NCBI GenBank assembly: GCA_003991915.1
Contig: RQTK01000003.1
Coordinates: forward strand, 8,017 to 72,016
From: Elysia chlorotica
Taxonomy: Eukaryota > Mollusca > Gastropoda > Plakobranchidae
Length of the DNA: 64,000 nucleotides
Direction of reading: 5' to 3'
The first letter of the stretch is position 1, and the number at the start of each line of letters is the position of its first letter. Below the pieces are notes generated by a model that saw only the letters and a program-made list of their open reading frames with translations, had not been told where the DNA came from and made no database searches. Positions 21,901 through 30,464 of the stretch are shown piece by piece. The position numbers and the translations under genes were made by a program.

Positions 21901-24900
21901 ACTTGGAAAGTTGTCATTGTGGTTTTTTTGTCTAACTTTTCATGCACTATCGGGAGATTAGATGTCAAAGTGGTTTAGTGCTATTATTAGCAACTGAACT
22001 AAGAGAAGGTTGTGGGTTCTAAACTGGCAAGGTTAAGAAAAGCCTCGCTACCTGTGGCCTTGCCAGAATCCAGGAACCATTCATCGCACTGGTGATTTTT
22101 TTTTTTAATTTTTTTAACTTGGAAAGTTGTCATTGTGGTTTTTTATCTAACTTTTGATGCACTATCGGGAGATTAGATGGCAAAGTGGTTTAGTGTTTTG
22201 ATTAGCAACTGAACAAAATATTGGTGGAGGGCTTATATCTGACAGGGTAGAGAAAGTAAAAGAAAAATGCAGGGACCTGGAACTTATGGCCTGGTTGTGG
22301 CCCGGGCCCCTTAGAGTTTCAGGTGATAAGGGCCTAAACAATTAGTATAAGGGAACTTTTTTCTTTGAAGTCTCTGTTATCTAGCTCCCTGTTGAGTTTC
22401 TGCATGCTACATCCCTAGCTATTTATAAATGTCTTTTTGTGTCTGTTTCTTTTGTACTCATTCTCATTCCTCCACTTATTATTTCTATCTCTCTACCCAA
22501 TTTATTTGTTTCCATTCCATGTTACTGTTTTTGTGCCTAATAATATGATACTCGATCAGCTTGTGTCCTAAAAAAAAACAACAACAAGAAAAGCACCACC
22601 TATTTTCTCTATTTATATTAAAGATTATGGATTTTAATTTTATTTTGTTTTTCTCTCTCTGTAGGGTTTAAACACATGGAAGAAACTCTTGGATATTTCT
22701 CAAGGACAGGCAAACCAGCTTGTAAGTTCTTACTGTAAAGATGACAAGGCTTATGCAAGTCTTTAGAATGTGGTTTATCAGGGTATTATTAATCTAAAGC
22801 TTAAATGAGAAAAAAAAATAGAACAATCACTAGTCGTGGTGAACTGAATATGAAAAAGAATATACTATGGCCAATTATTTCTGATTGCCACTGAGCAGCT
22901 CTGTATACGGATGTCCAAAAAAAAGGAATATTTGCCTTTGTCTTATAAAATCAGTTTGTTAATCCATAAATATCATAACTCATTGAAGCATCATACCCAA
23001 ACTGTGTAATTAAGCTTTTTGAATACTAGAATGATTATTTAGTTCAAAGTGTAAAAATTCCTGAAGTATAAGATAATAATGTTTTCACTATCTTGGAATG
23101 GAAGTAAGCAAGTATGAGGGGGTTCTAATGTTTATTTTTTTTGTATGATTTTTCACCTCTCAGATATCTGAGCCAGAGAAAAAGGCTGCTTTGTGGGAAA
23201 CTGTGTATAAAGGCAGAAGAGAAAGTAAGCCATTGTAAATTGTCTTATATGTCATTCGTTTTGAAAATAGGACCATTTCTTTATAGTGAATATGATGCTT
23301 TTTTAATTTAAAAATGAAATATTTCATTCTTTTCCTGAGATATTTTCATTAAGAAAAAAGAAAGAGTCATAGATTCTCACCCGAAACTTTTTTTTTTTGT
23401 CCAAACATTTTATAAAACTGTTAAATAGATACTTAGAACAAATTACTTGAACTGCTTTTCCAAATTTATTTAAACGAAATGATGTGGATGAATAAATATG
23501 TATGCATGTATGTATGTATATATGCTTATGCTATAGTTTAAAAAAAAATAAAAATAAATTGCTCAATTGATGTAAGTAAAGATCAATTGTTTGTGATCAT
23601 CACTCTTAGTTAAGACTAATAAGAGACATTCAATGTTAAACTACTACTTACTGTAGACTACCCTATAAGGTCCTTTTTTGTCGATATATCCGGGGTGAAC
23701 AGGATCTTTCCACTAATTTCACCAAGGTCTGTTTGATTTCTGCATCGATTGATATATTAAAAAAAAATGTTTAAAAGTTTACATTATTTTAAAAAAGGAT
23801 AATCTGCTATGAAACTCCTTTTCAAATGAAAATATTTATGGGCTTTTTTTTGTGGGTTATTTTTTAGGTTGTTCCATTTGGAGCTAAAATTTTTGTTTTA
23901 TCTTGTTGCGCCAAGGGTAGTTTTAATACACACAAACTTAAAGTGTGAGTCTGATTCTTAAAAAAATCTATTGCATATTGGGTTGAACTGGCTCGAGTGG
24001 TAGAGCCCTGGTCTCTCAATCAGGAAGCGTGGCAGCACATGCAATTGTCAGACGTTAGTTCTGGGTCCTCGGCACCTATCTTATGTGTGGTAGCACATGC
24101 AATTGTCAGACGTTAGTTCTGGGTCCCTTCCATGATATAGCCTATATAGTGCTGACATTGGACGTTAAGCAACAAACTCAATGGTGCCTCAAGGTGATTT
24201 TTGCACATACAAACTTTAGATCTGGGCCAATGTCTAAATAATCTGATGCTTTGGCAATCCCCAGTGTACCCGATGACTCGGCTATCTTGGATTATCCCCC
24301 CTGTGGCCACTGTATTTGTCGGGGACGTCTTGCCTGAACTGAGCGTCCAGTCTGACCCAGGAGTGTCCGAAGTTGTACATCTGATAGCGCAAGGTAATGG
24401 AAAAATAATTATAAAGATAGAGATTTTATGATGAAGGGTTGTTAGTACAAAGTTGTGGTAAGCTTATGGCCTTTCCAAAGCTATAAGAATAAGAAGGCTT
24501 ATGTAGCACAAGATAACAACAACAACAAAACAATAAGGAGAGAGACTATGATTAGGGTTTGTTGGTACAAAAGTTGTGGTAAGCAAGCTTAGGACTTGTC
24601 TTAAGATATAGGAATAAGAAGGCTTACAATGAGTCGTAAGCTACGGTGACTTTGTATTTAGGACCCTATGACGTTACCTCATAACATTCAGATTTTTGGG
24701 GTGGTTTTGCAGAACTGAATTTTTCTAGAAATTTTTTGTGGCACCTTAATAATATCCTTAAGCTAAAACTAGAAATTTTAAGATAACACATTCATTGAAT
24801 ATAGTGTCTGTTGGCAGCGTCCGATTGTATTTTATAAGGTTTCAAAGAAAGAAAAAAATATAGTCCGTTAATATAATGGCAGTTGGAAGAAGAAGATTAA

Positions 24901-26739
24901 TGTGACACTCACAGGATTGCCAAAGCAAGAAAAAACAACAAAAAATACAACATCATCCATCATTTGACAAGCAAAAGTTACAACTCTTCCTTGATTAATG
25001 GTATGAGGAAATATGCACTCCTTGATTAATGGTATGAGGAAATATGCATTCCTTGATTAATCGTATGAGGAAATATGCATATAATCCAAACAGTGTACAT
25101 TTAAAATAGAAAACTACAGAGGTGCCGTTTTTCACAACTGGACGCACCTAGTTTTGTTAGGTCATAGTCCTATTGAGCAATTTTTCCCCCTCTCTTTTTG
25201 CATCTTGCATGTCAGGAGCGGTCCTATCAGGCAGCACTGAACAGCGCCTTCTGCCCACTGGTGAGGGAAAGCCTTCGGTAGCTACGTTCACAGACATTAC
25301 CATATCACCAGGTAAGTCAAACATTTGTGAGCTGCTCAAGTGGTAGAGCATTTGGCTTTCTGTTTTGGACATGCCAGGTTCAATCTCACTGTGGGGCAAA
25401 TTTATTTTCAGTATGAGACTGTATTTAATCGGCTGAGACAGATGTCCTGATTTTTCTGCTCTGTCTATGTGTAAAATTTTCAGACATTAATCTTGGTACG
25501 CATCCTCAATATAGCCGGATTGCTGACATTCTTCACAAAAAAACCTAACCACCAATGTTAAAATATATAGCAATGGATATAGCGCAATACCCACGCTACA
25601 ATTATCGGCTCAAAGCGCTTTACAATGTTAAAACTACCAATTTATAAAACATAGTATCGTATGAAAATTATGTACATGTATAGCTTAAATGTATAAATTA
25701 AACTGACATTGACATTAGCCTGCTTGTTTATTGAAACTATAATTAACATTTCTATCCAATATTTTGAATGGGATTTCTCTCTCTCAGCTGGCTTGTATGT
25801 GTTGCAAGTGAAAGGTGTTAGTACTGATATCACACTGGCATCACCAATACCCACGGAAGTTCGTAAGTGCTGTTCTATCTTTGTCCTAATTTCTTTCAAT
25901 GAGCTCAGTCTAACACCCCTTTTTGTTTTGATCTGTGTAAACTCAAGAGTGGTCTAGTTGACATCTTCAGTATAATGTGATCGACTGAGACAACAAGTCA
26001 TGGTATCTCCACACTGTCTATTTTGCAGCACATAAAATTGTCAGATGTTAGCCTTAGCACCCGTCCACAATATAACCATTATAGTGCTGAAGTTGAATGT
26101 TAAGCAACAATCAAACAAACAGGTGCTATCAATGAGAGGGAAATCCAATATTTTTTTGAAGACTTTTTCACTGAAATCAAAGTTCATGGTGGTAGGGGTT
26201 TCTACAAATATTTTTTTAACCCTACTTCTTATGTAAGAACTTCAAAGATACCTACATTATTGTTATACATAATGTAATTTCACAAAGCGTCATCCTATCT
26301 GGTTAGAAGACAAGAGCCCAGCTTACAGGTTTTGTTGGCATGTTAGCAATATCTTCAGCAGTGTAGTAATATCCCACATTGCAAAAACGAAAAGGATAAA
26401 AAGATATACGTTATGGGAATCAGAAGATGTAAATTTAGAACAAATGGAGACCTTTAAAAGGCTTTATATGCACAAAATTTAAATTTAGAACAAATAGCTG
26501 TATTGAGACCTTTGAAAGACTTTGTATGGCGGACGCAACTCATATCTTCCAACAAAGAGATGCAACTTTTTGTGAAATCCCCATATGTTGCAAATAGACC
26601 TAGACACACACACCTATACTCTCATACTTATTGTATTCTTTTTCCAGGCCCCCAAGCAAAGTCTGAAACTGAGATAGAATCTGCGTTTGATGAAATACAA
26701 GATATGCTGACCCAGATGAAAGCCTCTCTCAACACATAA
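6893..26739 (+). CDS. Ankyrin-repeat protein with F5/8-type-C-like, SAM-like and beta domains
   Basis: Twenty-one coding exons join with consistent phases into 658 residues: 6893-6952, 7271-7430, 7692-7758, 8278-8353, 9069-9164, 9885-9960, 10544-10727, 11365-11431, 13342-13408, 14572-14676, 15684-15782, 16245-16347, 17358-17411, 17947-18014, 19598-19782, 20397-20453, 20922-20982, 24265-24393, 25216-25311, 25788-25862, 26648-26739 (stop TAA). The N-terminus (MGKEADLLKAVKN) resembles ANKS1/caskin-type ankyrin proteins, but the rest differs: no PTB or SH3 domain is seen. Order: about six ankyrin repeats (61-285), a low-complexity linker (286-319), a discoidin-like domain (about 320-468), a SAM-like helical stretch (about 469-529), a beta-rich domain (about 530-628) and a C-terminal helix. 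There is no signal peptide or membrane segment, so it is probably a cytosolic scaffold. The exact orthologue is not recognised. Alternative exons 22666-22722 and 23164-23224 are described separately. Confidence 0.85.
9242..9470. repeat. Intronic tandem duplication, about 110 bp x 2
   Basis: CAGGTAGAAACACATTTTTC at about 9252 recurs at about 9353. Both are followed by AGTTTTACTTAGA and a GTGGACATAG / GTGAACATAG stretch. The second copy carries a piece resembling the end of the preceding exon (CATTTGCAAGCTTATTTAGG near 9448). Confidence 0.75.
10299..10455 (+). repeat. Short SINE with 12-bp target duplication
   Basis: The SINE body at 10311-10443 is flanked by TTGTGATCCAAT (10299-10310 and 10444-10455). 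The head (GGTAGCCGTGTGGTAGAACA) is joined directly to the tail (AGCACATAAAATTGCCAGAC onward), so the middle third is deleted. The perfect target duplication marks a genuine, fairly recent retroposition of the deleted form. Confidence 0.9.
10836..10945 (+). pseudogene. Decayed tandem copy of the end of ankyrin exon 7
   Basis: CTGGACAATCTGTAAGGATC and ATCCGCCCTGC match the end of the exon at 10544-10727 (CTGGACGATCTGTGTGGATC, GTCCGCCCTGC). The match continues across the donor into the intron (GGTCTCTTGTGTAGT, then GATATCGGCTGGCC against GATATTGGATGGCC). The copy has an in-frame stop (CTG TAA) and a deletion before the donor, so it is a relic, offset about 165 bp. Confidence 0.85.
11432..13341. 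other. 1.9-kb intron of the ankyrin gene
   Basis: AT-rich. It contains one diverged hAT-like MITE copy (about 12905-13116, listed separately). No other feature seen. Confidence 0.6.
12905..13116. mobile_element. Diverged copy of the hAT-like MITE
   Basis: It starts GAGGCAACCAGG and ends GACTTGTACCTGGTTGC. Internal stretches GAAATTTGACTTTTGGAGT and CATGTTTAGAGG are shared with the copy at 41714-41947. No target duplication remains visible. Confidence 0.75.
14749..14932 (+). repeat. SINE copy, head missing
   Basis: Body from TGGGTAGGTGTCAGTTTAAT to the tail CACAATATAGCCTATATGGT and GGCATTAAGGAACCAA. It lies in the intron after the exon ending at 14676. Confidence 0.85.
15095..15200. repeat. 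Direct repeat of about 43 bp
   Basis: ATCAATCTATCATATACTCA followed by TCATGGTGTTTGGAACA occurs twice, near 15120 and 15162. A weaker third piece (CTACTCATGATGGTGTTAGGA) lies at about 15086. Confidence 0.8.
15585..15657 (+). repeat. SINE tail fragment
   Basis: TTGTCAGACATTACTTTTTG through TAGTGCTGACATCGGATACC and CAACTCAACTCAACTCTAC. It ends 26 bp before the exon at 15684. Confidence 0.75.
15932..15988. repeat. (CTG)n/(CTA)n array running into gap
   Basis: About eleven CTG units followed by CTA/CTC units, cut off by the run of N. The true repeat length is unknown. Confidence 0.9.
15989..16238. other. Assembly gap (250 N)
   Basis: Runs from the trinucleotide array almost to the acceptor of the exon at 16245. 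The neat length suggests an estimated size. Confidence 0.99.
16763..17003 (+). repeat. Near full-length SINE
   Basis: Head GTAGAACATTGGCTTCCGAC, a B-box-like TTTGTTCCAGCCC, body TTACTGGTCTGGTTGATATC, then AGCACATAAAATTTCAGACG and the tail GACATTGGACGTTAAAACAA. Confidence 0.9.
18641..18930. repeat. Direct repeat bracketing an exon relic
   Basis: The segment from AGTCTGAATTCCGACGTTTG (about 18639) recurs in diverged form from AGTCCAAACTCTGACGTGTG (about 18832). Each copy continues into a hAT-MITE-like end (TTTCACCCTGGTTGCC, TTCATCCTGGTT), then ATTATTATC and CTTGCCAATTAACTTAT / CTTGGAAATTGACTTAT. Confidence 0.7.
18749..18818 (+). pseudogene. Decayed copy of exon 15 (discoidin end)
   Basis: TTTCCCTCAAGAGTCCAAAGG through AAGTTGGTACCTGCGCTCAT aligns, at roughly 80% by eye, with the start of the exon at 19598. 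In the same frame it reads FPQESKGSAL, stop, SWYLRSYIW, against FPQEFKGFTVRSRYLRLYIV. The in-frame stop and the absence of the second half make it a relic. It predates the 2.1-kb duplication downstream, whose copies are far more similar. Confidence 0.8.
19400..19573 (+). repeat. SINE abutting an exon
   Basis: GTGGCAGCACATAAAAATGT, CAGACGTTAGTCTTGGGAAC and GACGTTGAATGTTAAGCAAC. It ends only about 25 bp before the exon acceptor at 19597, so SINE sequence probably sits in or beside the branch-point region. Confidence 0.85.
19598..20982 (+). other. Duplicated exon block, copy 1 (exons A, B, C)
   Basis: Exon A 19598-19782 (61 codons) ends the discoidin domain and starts the helical segment (LDCLANCGLARIQESFIAL). 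Exon B 20397-20453 is GLNTWKKLLDISQEQANHL, phase 0/0. Exon C 20922-20982 is VSEPEKKAALWETVYKGRRE, phase 0/1. The helix pattern (CGL...ESFIALGLNTWKKLLDIS...L) is SAM-like, by inference only. Exon A fits the phase of the exon ending at 18014, and exon C fits the exon at 24265, so copy 1 gives a full reading frame. Confidence 0.8.
21705..21875 (+). pseudogene. Copy 2 of exon A, lacking acceptor and first codons
   Basis: From TTCAAAGGCTTCACGG on it is identical to exon A except that TGC (Cys) is replaced by AGT (Ser) at the LD(C/S)LANCG position. The duplication breakpoint removed the native acceptor and first 14 bases. A chance AG (CTATCCAG) precedes it, but this gives entry phase 0, whereas the exon at 18014 and exon C both end in phase 1. 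It therefore cannot be joined in frame. An open frame through it in another register (HGAKSVPASVHCG) is spurious. Confidence 0.8.
22041..22097 (+). pseudogene. Third partial copy of exon A end (nested duplication)
   Basis: CTGTGGCCTTGCCAGAATCC to ATCGCACTGGTGATTT repeats the last third of exon A copy 2 plus about 150 bp of following intron (21836-22040 against 22041-about 22235). There is no acceptor. Confidence 0.85.
22666..22722 (+). CDS. Exon B copy 2 (candidate alternative exon)
   Basis: Intact acceptor (CTCTCTCTGTAG) and donor (GTAAGT), 57 nt, phase 0/0. It encodes GLNTWKKLLDISQGQANQL, differing from copy 1 by Glu to Gly and His to Gln plus one silent change. It can follow exon A or exon B copy 1 without a frameshift. 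Confidence 0.6.
23164..23224 (+). CDS. Exon C copy 2 (candidate alternative exon)
   Basis: Acceptor CACCTCTCAG and donor GTAAGC are intact, 61 nt, phase 0/1. It encodes ISEPEKKAALWETVYKGRRE, with Val to Ile at the first residue and otherwise only silent changes. Exon C copy 1 ends in phase 1 and this exon begins in phase 0, so the two are mutually exclusive in a functional transcript. Confidence 0.6.
23985..24181 (+). repeat. SINE with internal tandem duplication
   Basis: Head GGCTCGAGTGGTAGAGCCCT; the AGCACATGCAATTGTCAGAC segment appears twice (about 24033 and 24091); tail CATTGGACGTTAAGCAACAA. It lies at the end of duplication unit 2 and has no counterpart in unit 1, so it probably inserted after the duplication. 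Confidence 0.85.
24640..24725. mobile_element. Fragment of the palindromic GTCGTAAG element
   Basis: GTCGTAAGCTACGGTGACTT and TGTATTTAGGAC match, in reverse, the left arm of the element at 62430-62566. Confidence 0.55.
24987..25080. repeat. 31-bp tandem repeat, three copies
   Basis: Unit CTTGATTAATGGTATGAGGA plus AATATGCA, repeating at 24987, 25018 and 25049 with one or two differences. Confidence 0.9.
25326..25640 (+). repeat. Diverged SINE plus second repeat fragment
   Basis: A tRNA-like head (CTCAAGTGGTAGAGCATTTG, then GGTTCAATCTC), a degraded body and tail to about 25560. Next comes AGCGCAATACCCACGCTACA ... AAAGCGCTTTACAAT, which looks like another retroelement fragment. Confidence 0.65.
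25940..26120 (+). repeat. SINE copy, head missing
   Basis: AATGTGATCGACTGAGACAA, TTTTGCAGCACATAAAATTG and the tail GAATGTTAAGCAACAATCAA. Confidence 0.85.
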
Positions 26740-29700
26740 CTTATTCGTTTCAACCTGGATATTGAGGAAATCAAAGATTATTTTGTCAAATGCAGCATAA
26801 ATGTCTACTCTTCAAACATTTGAAAAAAAAAAATTACTAATTAGTATTTTTTTCTTTCTTCCAGAAAAGTTTGGACATTAAAAAGTCAGACCCTTGAAAG
26901 TATGAAGCATTTTCAATAAAGTAGTATCTACCAGACTTCATTGAGTATTATAATAATAATAATTATTGTCTAGACATGAGCATATAAAATTCAAAAGTGC
27001 ATTTGTTTGTTAAACGTATTTAATTTTTAAAAGGAGTTTGACGATACAATTTTATATCAATTAAGAACAAACCTTTTTATTTTAATGTTTTTTGGAAAGC
27101 CAATTTGATTGCTATTTATGTGGAAAGGGATTGAAGAAAATCCAAATGAAAGAAGTGTACTCTTTTTTATTTACTTCTTTATAGATTGTGGTGGGTTTTT
27201 ATTTTGTGTACCATTTATAGCTTTGATTTTCTTGTACATTCCTAATTAATTTTTTGATGAAAATACTCAATCCAAACATGTAGTTTTGTTTAAACATATC
27301 CTAACAAATGATCTCTATACCTTTCATCCTAGAAGATAATTAGCTTGAACGGCTGAGAAGGCAAACTTACTTTTTGTTGCGCTTTATATGTATACACTTG
27401 CAATGATAAATCTATTCAGTTTATTGTGCTTTTTCAATTTAATTGAAAACATGTTCATGAAAATAAAATGTTAATGTTAATTCAGATCTCAAGGTATTTC
27501 ATTCTGGTCTCAACGAATAAAATAAAGAAGCAGTTAATAAAGATTGATGAAATATCACGAATAATCAAAAATTTTGTATGGTCAGGAACCTCCTATTTCA
27601 ATTATTTGACACTGCTGTCTCTATTAGTGTTATTTAAATGCCTTCGTGAACAAGTGATGTTTTATACAATTTAATTATGTCTGAAAAAATTTAATACATA
27701 ATTAAAGTAAACATTTGAAATTAAGTAAAAAAAAATATTTTTATTCAGTCTTAAGTAAATAAGATATGTGAGAAATGAAGACTTTGCTGTTCTTTCAAAA
27801 AAAAATGTGTGCTTACTTAAAGAAATTAATGAAAGAATATTTCTTTTTTTGTCTTAAGTACAATTTTAATAAATTTTTTTGTTGTACAATGGAGTAAAAA
27901 TAATTTAAAAAAAAAGTATTTTCGTGAGAATCTGTGTTGTATTGATGCAGCAAATTTACTCCTCCACTTTCTTTTTAAATCAGAATTTTTTTTGTTGCGT
28001 AGCAATGTTTTGTTTTGATGCTCCTTTTTGTTATAATTTTTATTATTTTTATTTATAATCAAATGGGTGTTAGTCACTTTAAAATGACTTAAAGATAAAT
28101 CCTTGATTAATATGAATTGCTTTGCAAAGAAATCAAATGATTGTGAGATCATAATTATTATTTTTTTCTTCTGTTCTTGCTTTTTTTTTTTTACCTTATA
28201 TCTGTAGTTTGTGCATGACTCCAATAATATTAACTTAATATAAATTTTTTACATTATACATGTAACCAAAGTAAGAAATCGAGAATAGGTTGAGAAGGCT
28301 TCTGCTTCATTTTAAAATTTTAAATGTCCTTTTCTTTTTCTGTTTTTGCCTTTACAGTCAAACAGCCTTCATCTTCCTCCTTTATTCCCCAATTTCCCCC
28401 ATATTTTTATCACGATACAGAGTCTTCCATTAAGAACCCGATATCTGTGAAACCACTGTAATTTAAAAAAAAAAAAAAAATGTGTCTTTGATTTGATGCT
28501 GAGCATCAATGATTATTTATGTTGATTTGATATGATGAAATAACCACTTCCCTTTGATTGCTTTACTGGATGAAATATTTTTTCCATTCATTTATTTACT
28601 GGATGTAATATTTTTTCCATTCATTTATTTCAAAAAAATCCAACAGTTAATTTGTGAACTATAATAGTATTTTGTAGAGAATTATTATATACAGCTGAAA
28701 ATATTCATTGTGATAAATTTATTTTTACAAATATGTTTTAAAAAGATATATTTTGATTATGAATGAATATAATGGTTTTGTGTCTGATAACTTCTATTTT
28801 GGGAAGATATGAAAACAAGCAGCATTACATTGTGTCCCTTGAATTTTACAAGGAGAATTTACTGATGCACTTTTAACTTATGTACAATTGAACAATGTTA
28901 ATTAGCCTTTAACTGACAAACAAGACTTAGCAACTGATGCAATGAAAAATTTTTGGCCCATCAAATGATTTAGGATTTTGTCTTTGAGCCCTAACCATTG
29001 CACTGAGGTGTATTCTGATATAAAATTAAATAAGGGTAAGTGGTTTAACAATGAATTAGAAATTAATTATGTTTTAGGTAGAATGTTATTATGGAAATAA
29101 TAGAGGAGAATAGAGAAGTCTTTATTAGCTATTAAAATGGTTGGCACTTCAATTTTTGAGATTTTGTAATGTACAGTACATAATGTATTTTTATAAAACA
29201 ATACGAATTGTATTGTGATTTCATGCTACCAGTGGATTTATGAAAACCGATTCATGTTTAAGTTTGCTTTATGCTGTATACTTAAGTATGTAGACCTACC
29301 ATTGATAAATCAAACAGCATATCAGATTATTCAAATCTACCATAGAACATTTAGACACCATGTCCAGATATTGACCATTGTTCTTACGTTAATTTTTTGT
29401 TTTCAGTGACTTCTTTTTCATCAAAAAGTCTCAATATATCTTTCATGTTAGTCTTTGGCAGAGCCATAAGAAAAATGAAAGGTTTTCATCATTTTTCTTA
29501 TTTCTCGTGTAAATATATTGTGATTTTTACAGATATAAGTTTACAGTGCTAATAAGTTATTTGGGCCTTTTTGCCCATTAAATTTGCCTCGTCTAAGAGA
29601 GGCTCAAGATTGGTTTTATTCGCCCAACTTTGTCTCCCGCTGGTTGGATCAGTGTCAGTTTAATGTGACCAGCTGAGATAAGAGTCCAGGTCCCCCTGTT

Positions 29701-30294
29701 CTGTCAGGTCTGGCAGCACATAAAATTGTTAGACCTCAGTCTTGGAGCCCGTCTACAATGTAGCCTATATAGTGCTGACATTGGATAGTAGGCAAAAAAA
29801 ACAAACAAACAAACACCACACAAGAGCCGCTCTTCTTTCGAAATGTTGATAATGATACCATTCCTTCACTTTCAATGTAATTACTGTAATATTGAATCTA
29901 CTTAAGGCAAGTCATATGAATTTTCCAAATCCTGATCAAAACACAGTTAAAGACCATGATGTTCTGCTTGTTGTGCTATTTGTTCTTCAAATATTTATTC
30001 TGCTTTAGACTTTTAGTTAACAGATTAGAAAAGGTTTTCTTTTTAGAATTTTAGCCAGCAGTGAACTTGAGATTCATATTTACGTGGCTTTTATAAGCCT
30101 TCCTTTCTTGTTTCTTGAGTGTTCTTTTATTAAGAAAGATGTGTGTTGTGTTTTAAGATGTCCCATTTGTCATCTATTATCCCTTAGTTTTGCCTGGTGC
30201 TAGAAGTGCTTTTGAACTTTTGTATTACATTATACAAATTTTATAATACTCTATATATCACTTTATGTGCCCAGGAACAAATAAGCGCAATAAA
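26740..30294 (+). other. 3' UTR / downstream region of the ankyrin gene
   Basis: AT-rich and non-coding. Polyadenylation signals AATAAA occur at 26915-26920 (176 bp after the stop, the most economical choice) and at 30289-30294. A long 3' UTR reaching the second site is possible. The stretch contains a SINE (about 29620-29810) and a 32-bp direct repeat near 28563-28625. No other gene is seen. Confidence 0.5.
29620..29810 (+). repeat. SINE copy
   Basis: Body GTTGGATCAGTGTCAGTTTA, GGCAGCACATAAAATTGTTA, tail AGTGCTGACATTGGATAGTA, followed by an A-rich CAAACAAACAAAC end. Confidence 0.88.
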
Positions 30295-30464
30295 GTTTTC
30301 TTATTAAAAATTGGTTTTGTTAAAATATTGAATTATTATTCTGTTTCTTGGGTGAGAAAATTAAGGTAAAAACTTGGCAACCAATCTGAAGTGATAAACT
30401 CGGTTATGTACAAAAGTTCATTAAACAGCATGGGAAAAAAAGCAAACACATTAAATAGAAAAAA

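Larger units (their letters stand above)
19612..23970 (+). repeat. 2.1-kb tandem duplication inside the ankyrin gene
   Basis: Unit 1 runs from 19612 to 21704 (2,093 bp) and unit 2 from 21705 to about 23970. Exons are nearly identical and the introns are collinear (for example ATGTATGCATGTATGTATAT near 21230 and 23500). Unit 2 is longer because of a nested 200-bp duplication and small indels. The left breakpoint lies inside exon A, 14 bases after its first base. The right breakpoint is near AAATCTGATGCT, which recurs before the exon at 24265. Confidence 0.95.
24265..26739 (+). other. C-terminal beta domain and helix (last four exons)
   Basis: Residues about 529-658. Beta-strand-like alternation is visible in TVFVGDVLPELSVQSDPGVS, KPSVATFTDITISPAGLYVL and QVKGVSTDITLASPIPTEVR. 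The last of these resembles the final strands of Ig-like surface-protein repeats (F.D..I..AG.Y.L...G). The end (ESAFDEIQDMLTQMKASLNT) is an amphipathic helix. Junctions are all phase 1 (24393, 25311, 25862), a pattern seen in modular domains. Confidence 0.7.

Noticed and set aside
21545..21901. 118-codon plus-strand frame over exon A copy 2
   Set aside because: It reads the exon in the wrong register (the same alternative register is open over exon A copy 1). The conserved protein is in another frame.
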